Part shown: positions 49,701 through 60,100 of the stretch, piece by piece
Layout: the number at the start of each line of letters is the position of its first letter
How positions within the stretch are numbered: the first letter of the stretch is position 1
Assembly: GCA_034231615.1 (NCBI GenBank)
Contig: CM067302.1
Location: 12,638,820 to 12,702,819, forward strand
Source of the DNA: Meghimatium bilineatum
Taxonomy: Eukaryota > Mollusca > Gastropoda > Stylommatophora > Philomycidae
Direction of reading: 5' to 3'
DNA: 64,000 nt
Notes under the pieces: model-generated
Databases searched by the model: none
The model's input: the letters and a program-made list of their open reading frames with translations, nothing else
What the model was told of the DNA's origin: nothing
Translations under genes and position numbers: made by a program

Positions 49701-52700
49701 CTTAGAGTCTAGTGATTGTGAGATGTGTTTGTTCTTAGAGTCTAGTGATTGTGAGATATGTTTGTTCTTAGAGTCTAGTGATTGTGAGATGTGTCTGTTC
49801 TTAGAGTCTAGTGATTGTGAGATGTGTTTGTTCTTAGAGTCTGGTGATTGTGAGATGTGTTTGTTCTTAGAGTCTAGTGATTGTGAGATGTGTCTGTTCT
49901 TAGAGTCTAGTGATTGTGAGATGTGTCTGTTCTTAGAGTCTAGTGATTGTGAGATGTGTTTGTTCTTAGAGTCTAGTGATTGTGAGATGTGTCTGTTCTT
50001 AGAGTCTAGTGATTGTGAGATGTGTTTGTTCTTAGAGTCTGGTGATTGTGAGATGTGTTTGTTCTTAGAGTCTAGTGATTGTGAGATGTGTTTGTTCTTA
50101 GAGTCTAGTGATTGTGAGATGTGTCTGTTCTTAGAGTCTAGTGATCATGAGATGTGTTTGTTCTTATAGTTTAGTGATTGTGAGATGTGTCTGTTCTTAG
50201 AGTCTAGTGATCATGAGATGTGTTTGTTCTTAGGGTCTAGTGATTGTGAGATGTGTCTGTTCTTAGAGTCTAGTGATCATGAGATGTGTCTGTTCTTAGA
50301 GTCTAGTGATCATGAGATGTGTTTGTTCTTAGAGTCTAGTGATTTTGAGATGTGTCTGTTCTTAGAGTCTAGTGATCATGAGATGTGTTTGTTCTTAGAG
50401 TTTAGTGATTGTGAGATGTGTCTGCTCTTGTGCATAATTTCAGAATGAAGAACTAACGTGCCTTAAAAAGAAGCTGACAGAGACACAACATGAGCTGGAA
50501 CAAGCCCAGACATCCAGGGGGGAGGCTTTCAATCGACTAGCTCGAAGTCTGGAGGACAGTCAGAAACAATGTCAGACCTTATTGGAGAAGTGTATGTGTT
50601 ATGTGTGGCGTGTATGTGAAATAATATGGTGTTGTGCCTTGTATTGTTTTTGGTCTTCTGTTACGTATGTTTTGGGGTATGATCCTGGGATCAACACTTT
50701 TGTTGCCATGCCATTGTATACTAAATCTTTCCCACTGCCGTGCCATGTCCTTTAAATAATGTGATGATTTTTGTGAATGATAATTTTAAGTCACTTAAAA
50801 ATCAACCAATAACGTTATGATTGAAATTTTCAGATGTTCAGTTATTGTTTGTTTGCTATCTCCAATTTAAACAAAATTAACACACCTTGCAAGATCAACA
50901 CACACTTTGCAAGATAATAACACACCTTGCAAGATCAAAGTGAATGACATAGTATTAAAACAGGTCCACCAATTCAAATGTTTACAACGATTACAGCAGA
51001 TGGAAGAAGTTCAACAGAAATATGATGCAGAATAGGACAGGCAAAAATAACATTCAGAAAAAAGGAAAAATATACTGTGTAATATGACCTTGTCATTAGA
51101 GGTGAGAGAGTTCTGCAGTACTATATAACCCCTATACTAACATATGGGTGAGAGTCTTGGACAATAAGCAGACTGGAAAGTGGGAAATTAGAGGCAACAG
51201 AGATGTGGTTCTACAGAAGAATGCTGAGAATACCATGGACTGCCAGAAAAACTAATGTAAAGGTGTTGAAAGAGTCAAATGCGAAACGGACCTTAATCAA
51301 CAATATAAGAAAAATGCAATCTTCTTTTTTTGGCCACTTCATGAGACAGGCAGGTTAGAGAACATAGTCACAACAGGCAAAATTGAAGGCAACAGAGACA
51401 GAGGGTGAAAACGTGAGAAAATATTAGACAGTTTGACAGCCTGGCACGGCAAGGAAACAACAACAACCTTGATGCATAATACTGTGGACAGACAGCTGTG
51501 GAGAGCCATGACCGTCTACGCCAGCCGGCATGGCACCTGATGATGATGCTATCTCCAGGAATTGTGAGCAACCTGCTCTTACTTCCTATGTACAATGGGG
51601 TTGCGTCTCTGAGTTTTCTTTCATACCCAGAAGACTTCAGTGTCAGCTTAATGAGTCCAATGCCTATTGAAGAAGCCTTCTACTCAGAGTGGGGTATAAG
51701 ATGTTCAGATAAGAATCATCATCAGGTGCCATGGCATAGGTGATCATGGATCTCCTAAATTTTATATTTCCAGTATCTTCTGTTAGGATTTTGTTTATCC
51801 ATCACATGATGATGTTGACCATTTGTTACCTCCACTTTTGAAATACAGTTAAGAGTTATGTCCTTGACTATGAGTTTGTGGATGGCTAATAAGTTCTATT
51901 TTGACCGCAAATGCCCATGGACATTCGATAACCACTCTACACCATGAGATTAGAATAAGTTTTCCAAAAAATGCTTATTTCAAGCTTTTATGAAAATATT
52001 TCATTGCATTTATTTTGCGAAATAATGATTTTGACTAGCAATGACAGTGTAACTCTCCTGTTTTCAAAGTTTGAGTGCATCATTTGATTCTGGACAAACA
52101 GAGCTATCTTGTATCAATCTTTGGTCATCATTACTTGATTCGAGTCCAATTCTATATTTTATTGTGAGTGTTTTGTCAATATTTCTTGCTCAAATGTCAG
52201 AATAGGAGTCACTTTTGACCTAGGTTAATATTATCAGTTAATTCATCCAATTCCACTGAAGATGGATGTGTCGGGCCATTGATGCAAATAAAACGGCGAC
52301 ACAATGCATTTCCATTTTCTGGACTACATCCTAGGACCAAAATAGGACCATGGTCCTGTTACAAGAGAGATCCAAAGGGAGTTTGAGAATGAACGCTGAA
52401 GAAGATTTATCCAATTTTGGACCTAGGTTAATATTATCAGTTACATCATCATGAAATTTCAAGTGTTTATTGGGAAAGGAAATAAAATAATAAAATCCCC
52501 AATTACAAATGTTGAATTGATCCAATAATGGTGTTATTTCTTGTGACAACAAATGGAAGTCCTATTCTTCTTCTTCAGCGTTCATTTTCAAACTCCCACT
52601 GGATATCTCTTGTATCAGGACCATGGTCCTATTAGATTTCCAGAAGGATGTAGTCCAGAGAATGGAAATGCGTTGTGTTGCCGTTTTATTTGCGCCATTG

Positions 52701-53898
52701 GCCCGACACATCCGTCTTCGGTTGGGAAGTCCTATTCAATGTTCAGGACTCTTCACGTGGAAAAATTGCAGTTTCTTTCGGAATGTGTTAGTTAGAGATT
52801 GCGGTGTAGCAATGTGAAATTCCTGTTACACTGAGACAGAAGTAACAACATACCAACTGTCACCACTTCTTCTTCACCCCAAGATCGAGATGGAAGTTTA
52901 GAGACATGATCTACAGTATATTTCTACCAACACTGTGTTACCAGTGCCAAACCTGGTCTCTCTCATCTTCACATTACAGAAAGATAGTGACATGCGAGAT
53001 GAAATACTTGAGGGAAGCTGCCGGGGTAACCAGGCTTGATAGATTGCGAAATGAATATATCAGGGAAAGAATAGGTATAATATCTTGTACAGATTACATA
53101 GAGAGAGAACAGATCAAGTGGTTTGGCCACATTATGAGATTGCATCACGAAAAGTTGCCTATACAAGCATATAACCAAATGAGATCAGGGTACAAGGCCA
53201 GAGGAAGACCACGGAAAAGATGGATAAAAAACATCAGGGACATCCTGTACAGACACGGTCATAGCACAGCCGAGGCCACACATCTGACGATAGAACGCAA
53301 GCTCGAGTTCCAATCACCCCTACGCTTAACGGCAAGAGTGGATCACAAACCACCTGGGGAAAGACAATAGACAGGTGTAACAAACCTTCAGTGAGAACAA
53401 AATGGCTTGTAGTAAAATGGAAGGTTTTCTGAGCCATAGCACATGACAAGCGCATACTTGTGACAGCTGAAATGGCATATTTGTGCAGAATCCTAAGAAT
53501 ATCACTAAGAGGCAGAACGAGGAATGATATTTGACAAACAGGCACCACCTCAATCTTCGAGCATATTAAGAGACAACAGATCAAATCGTTTGCACACATT
53601 AGCAGACTACCATCAGACAACATAGTACACAGCAAGCTATGATACACAGATACAGTGAAGGTACACCTAGAGTTCGGCCACAAAAATGATGGACCACCAA
53701 AATAAAAGAGGTAAAAATTTCCACAATATACTCAGTACACTTGAGGGCCATCTCCAGAAAACTCTTCTACCCCTGATGCTAAAAGGCAACAAAGGGTTTA
53801 GCTAATAGGTAGATAGATAGATAAGATAAAATTAGATTAGATACGATTAGATTAGATAAGATAAGATACAATAAGATAAGATAAGATAAGATACGATC

Positions 53899-53933
<35 letters not shown>

Positions 53934-54035
53934 CAATAAGATAAGATACAATAAGATAAGATAAGATAAGATACAATAAGATAAGATAAGATAAGATAAG
54001 ATACAATAAGATAAGATAAGATAAGATAAGATACA

Positions 54036-54068
<33 letters not shown>

Positions 54069-54070
54069 CA

Positions 54071-54113
<43 letters not shown>

Positions 54114-54125
54114 AGATAAGATACA

Positions 54126-54183
<58 letters not shown>

Positions 54184-57100
54184 CAATAAGATAAGATAAG
54201 ATAAGATAAGATAAGATAAGATAATATACAATAAGATAAGATACAATAAGATAAGATAAGATAAGATAAGATACAATAAGATAAGATAAGATAAGATACA
54301 ATAAGATAAGATAAGATACAATAAGATAAGATAAGATACACTAAGATAAGATAAGATAGAATGGATGCCATTATATTGGAAGGACATTTGTAATAGATGA
54401 GAAATCCAGTACTGAATAATACAGGTGTAGGGTCAACAAAATACTTCATAAAAAAGTTGACATTCACAGACAGAAGAAAATCGTAATGACAGTGAAAGGA
54501 ACTTTGTACTTCAATTACTTGTATTGTCTGTGGCTGTGAAAGTGTTAAAAGTCAATGATGCGCCTTATTTAATTTTTGTGATGTTCGTTTTCAAACTCAT
54601 CTTAGATCTTTCTTGTAGCACGATGGTTGGTCTTGCAGGATACAGTCCAGACAACAGAGATGAGTTGTCACACTGTTGTCACACATCGTCACAAGACAGT
54701 GGCTTGATACTTATGACTTTGATGATGGACCTAATGTAAAAAAATTGCCATCAATGGGCAGCTATAATGACTTGCCCCAATATCCAGTATGTTGCATCTA
54801 TGTTGGATTTCTTTGGTGTTTTTACCATTCAATGATGTGATGCGTCCAAGAATAAACCTCTATATACAAGGATATTCTATAGGACTTTTGCCACGTCACT
54901 ATAACAGGTAGTATTATTGCCATTCTAACTTCCCGATGACCAAGTCATTATAATAGAAATAGAGGACATATGGCAACAACATATTCAGCATATATGACAT
55001 TATAAATATTATATCAAGTAACATATTCTTTCCAGAACGTTGTCTTCGTCGTGGATACTCTGAATGCCTCTCTGTTCCGGGCAACCAGGCATACATTGGC
55101 CAGATACATGTGCATACATTCTTCGATGTTGCTGGTCCATCTTCTTCTTGGTCATCCTCTTCCTGGCACTCTGCCTTCTAGAATCAGCCTTTCGATACCA
55201 TCACGTCACTTTAAGTGTTCAAAATACTGTAGCTTCCTTCTTATGATGGTATTTAGAAGCCAGCCTTCATTTAGTTTTATTAATTTCAAAACTTCAATGT
55301 CCTTTTTCTCTGTCCATAATATTCGTAAGATCTTTCTGCAGCACTTCATTTCAAATGAATTTATTCTTTTGGATATTGTCTTGTTTAAGTCCAATTCTCA
55401 CATCCACATGTTACCACTGGGAAAACACACGATCTTAAAGGTTTAACTTAGTGTCATTATTACTAGATAAATATTAGCAACATATAAATTTAAACTGTTT
55501 ACTAAACAACCCGTACATTGCGGAGGGGGGGGGGGACATTCATTTTCAAACTCCCACCAGCTATCTGTTATAGCAGAACAATAATCCTACTAGATTTCTA
55601 GCTCGATGTAGTCCAGAGAACAGAAATGTGTTGTGGTGCCATTTTATTTGCATCAATGATCCGACACATTTGACGTCAGCGGGAATTTAAGAACAAATGA
55701 AAAATAAAAGTTTAATTTAACTCATAGTGGACCAAGCGACAACCTATTTAATCTTTTAACCTATGTGCTGGTTTTGTCCCTGATCCATTAAGAGTTAATA
55801 GCCAATAACCCACTTCATGTGATCACTCACTGTTGTCACCCATTCTCTGCTAATACTGCATGTCATCACCCTCTTCGTCATAACAAACTGTTTTAATCTA
55901 TTTATTACTGAATGCTATCCTGACAGCATCTTCTCAGGAAATGAGTGTACTTAAAGTACAGCTTCAACAGGCGGCTGCCTCAAAGAGAATTTCGGAGGAT
56001 CTATGTCAAACATTTCAGGTATGTCATTTTTGGTTGTATTCAATCTGTGCCTGTACAATCACCTTTAGTTACAGATTTTATACAAACTTGCCCCCTCATT
56101 AAGTTACAGATTTTATACAAACTTGCCCCCTCATTTAGTTTCATATTTTATACAAACTTATGTCCTTCATTTAGTTTCATATTTTATACAAACTTATGTC
56201 CTTCATTTAGTTTCATATTTTATACAAACTTATGTCCTTCATTTAGTTTCATATTTTATACAAACTTATGTCCTTCATTTAGTTTCATATTTTATACAAA
56301 CTTATGTCCTTCATTTAGTTTCATATTTTATACAAACTTATGTCCTTCATTTAGTTTCATATTTTATACAAACTTATGTCCTTCATTTAGTTTCATATTT
56401 TATACAAACTTATGTCCTTCATTTAGTTTCATATTTTATACAAACTTATGTCCTTCATTTAGTTTCATATTTTATACAAACTTATGTCCTTCATTTAGTT
56501 TCATATTTTATACAAACTTATGTCCTTCATTTAGTTTCATATTTTATACAAACTTATGTCCTTCATTTAGTTTCATATTTTATCTAAACTTTTCCATTCA
56601 TTTTCCATTCAAATTGTTGAATAAACAGCCATGATTTTATGATTTCACTGATAGACTGAGATCAAAGAACTGAAGGAACAGTTGAATCAGTTTGAAGTAG
56701 CCTCCAGTCTTGGAGTGTTCACTCTGTCCTCACATGTAGTTAGTACACCTAGCCATGATGACTCAATGACAGACCTTGGAATCAGGAAGACATTGAAGTT
56801 TGACTCACCGTCTGTAAACAGGTATACCAGTATTATACATGTAGCTTATATTTCTGTGTATGATATATTTCTGTTGTTGTTGTCGATATCAAATATATAC
56901 TGCAGAGTAGTTCTACTAATGACAGACCTTGGAATCAGGAAGACATTGAAGTTTGACTCACCGTCTGTAAACAGGTATACCAGTATTATACATGTAGCTT
57001 ATATGTCTGTGTATGATATATTTCTGTTGCTGTTGTGGATATCCAAATACTGCAGAGTAGTTCTGAAGAAGAGAACTGCTTAGTCAGCCCAATGCCATTC

Positions 57101-60100
57101 TTTAAAAAGTGCATGTCTTCTGAAGTTGATTTAGTGATCCAAACAGTAATTTAGTGACTGTTAAGGGTGTTTGTTAGTGGAGCCCATGGCCGTGTGGTTA
57201 GAATGCCGTTCTCAAACCCTTGATGTCCCAGATTCAATCCACAGTTGGGACAGGATTTTATCTTTCGGTGGTACAATCAAAATCCTTCAAATCTCAATGA
57301 AATCCCAATCCCTACAATCAAATCCCAAAATGTGTCACGGCGTCTGCTATAACTACACGGGCTTTATTTCCACAGCCCATAGAAAGTCTCCCCGCACTCC
57401 TTTACAGGAAAATATGCAGTAACGAATGTTTTTTTTATTTTAACGAAAGAAGGGTGTTTGTGAAATTGTGTTCCTGGCAGTTGAGAGGTAAGGGCAGGCA
57501 ATAAGGAGGTGTTTCACTGTTGTGTTGGGATGATTTATGAACCGACATCATTGTACTCTGGTGCAATTAAGAATACATGTCATCTGTTCTAGGATCTGGT
57601 ATTTTGTGTTGCATCTATTTTGTATCTCTTTACTGCTTTCCCCTTCACTCGATGCAATGCTTCTTAAGTATGAAAACAACAAAACCAAGAAGAGATAAAT
57701 TAGATAATGTAATATTGTTATTTATATGTTACTTTTTTACATTAGTGTTATTTTTTGTCAGTTATTAGTTAGACGAGTAACAATATTACATTATCCAAGT
57801 TATCAGTAGCACAGCACACATCTCTGGACCAAGTAGCTCATTATTCTTCTATCATGACTCTTGACAGAAGTGTCAAGAGACATTCTCACATGACTATTTG
57901 GAATGACAAATTATGGAGGCAAGAACATCGTGGAGAGGGAGAAAGGGCAGACCAAGAAAATGATGGACTAATGACATTAAAGATAATATGAATACGTCGT
58001 TGGAAAATTCAAGCCGCATGGTCAAAAACAGAGAGTTCAGGGAGTTCATTGGGAAGACAATATTCTGGAGAGAATACATCACATAGCATGACTGTTGACT
58101 CATCCACAGTGATGGTACATCTAACAGTCACCTCGTTCTAGGAGTCTGTCACAAAACTGACAATTTCAAGATTTGCTGGGCTGCATCTCGCTGTCCTCCA
58201 TGGGGAGCATTCAACAGAAGATTAAAGTATGTAGTTGAGATGAGACTTACATTGACAATGATGATTTTACAGGTTGTCATCCTAAGTGAAAATGATGATT
58301 TCACAGTTATCATCCTAAGTGACAATGATGATTTCACAGGTTGTCATATTAAGTGACGATGATGATTTCACAGGTTGTCATATTTAGTGACGATGATGAT
58401 TTTACAGGTTGTCATCCTAAGTGACAATGATGATTTCACAGGTTGTCATATTTAGTGACGATGATGATTTCACAGGTTGTCATATTTAGTGACGATGATG
58501 ATTTTACAGGTTGTCATCCTAAGTGACAATGATGATTTCACAGGTTGTCATATTTAGTGACGATGATGATTTCACAGGTTGTCATATTTAGTGACAATGA
58601 TGATTTCACAGGTTGTCATATTTAGTGACGATGATGATTTCACAGGTTGTCATATTAAGTGACGATGATGATTTTACAGGTTGTCATCCTAAGTGACAAT
58701 GATGATTTCACAGGTTGTCATATTTAGTGACGATGATGATTTCACAGGTTGTCATATTTAGTGACGATGATGATTTCACAGGTTGTCATATTAAGTGACA
58801 ATGATGATTTCACAGGTTGTCATATTAAGTGACGATGATGATTTCACAGGTTGTCATATTAAGTGACGATGATGATTTCACAGGTGACAGGTTATCATTA
58901 TATTACTCCAACATTTTTTAGTCAAACCTCTCCCTATGACGTGCCTAGAAAGAAGATACTGGTCCTATTTTCTGCATCATCAACAGGAAGTCCAGGCCAC
59001 TGTTGCCACATGGGCGATCATTTCTTCTACATCGTTCATTTTCAAACTCCTCCTGGATCCCTCTTGTAGCAGGACATTGGTCCTTCAAGATTTATAGCAG
59101 AATGTAATCCAGAGAATGGAAATGCGTTATGTCACCGTTTTATTTGTGCAAATGGCCCGACACATCTGACTTTGGCTGATGCGAGCATTTCAAGATTAAA
59201 TGTGTAATTATATTTTTCCTGTCAGGTACAGTGGAGAACAAACTTCAGATGAGCTGATTACCTCTCTTAGGTCAGAGTTAGAAAAATGTTTGTACAACAA
59301 TAAACAGAAACGAGCAGAAGTTGCAGAGAAGGTTGAGGAGATCAAGACTCTAAGAGGAGTCATTGATGAAACACACAACAAAATTGCAATCCTGGAAAAG
59401 ACTTGCTCCGAACAGAAGGTGTGTTCAAAAATTGTTTTGTATCCAAATTTCCTTTTGCACATAAGTGTTTACTTATGGTTGGAAATGTCATTCTTCTTAT
59501 GATTTTACATGTGTTTACTTATGGTGGGAAATGTCATTCTTCTTACTATTTTCCATTTAAATATTTACTTCTTCTTCTTCTTCTGCGTTTGTTCTCAAAC
59601 TCCTGCAGATTATCAGGATGTAGTCCGGACAATGGAATGCGTTGTGTCATGGTTTACAGCACTGCTGACACATCCGACTTCAGCATGGCTTTGGGTCACT
59701 GACCCTATATGGGATGGGACAGCCAACTCCATCCCATAACCTCCTTAGTCACCTCTTACGAAATGCATGGAAAGTAAGCAGTGTTGCTATTCTTTGCTCC
59801 CCTTTCGGGCCCCGATACACACGGGTGAAATATTTACTTATGGTAGGAAATTTCATTCTTCTTACGATTTTCCATGTAAATGTTTACTTATGGTAGGAAA
59901 TTTCATTCTTCTTACGATTTTCCATGTAAATGTTTACTTATGGTACGAATTTCATTCTTCTTACAATTTTCCACATATTTTCTTGAGACTAACGGGAATT
60001 GAACCAGTCCGTTCAACGGCACGAAATCTTTATATTTTCCACATATTTACTTGAGACTAACGGGAATTGAACCAGTCCGTTCAACGGCACCAAATCTTAA

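Noticed and set aside
49186..50448. 327-residue Cys/Ser-rich repeat protein ([11 protein letters not shown])
   Set aside because: 33-bp minisatellite in CEP152 intron 9; the frame runs up to the real exon 10 but is not in a spliced product.
53779..54467. Leucine/isoleucine-rich membrane-like ORFs (LSYLILSYL)
   Set aside because: Translation of the GATAA pentanucleotide satellite.
57171..57260. Functional tRNA gene
   Set aside because: A- and B-box-like blocks but no cloverleaf that closes; better read as a SINE head with a long body.
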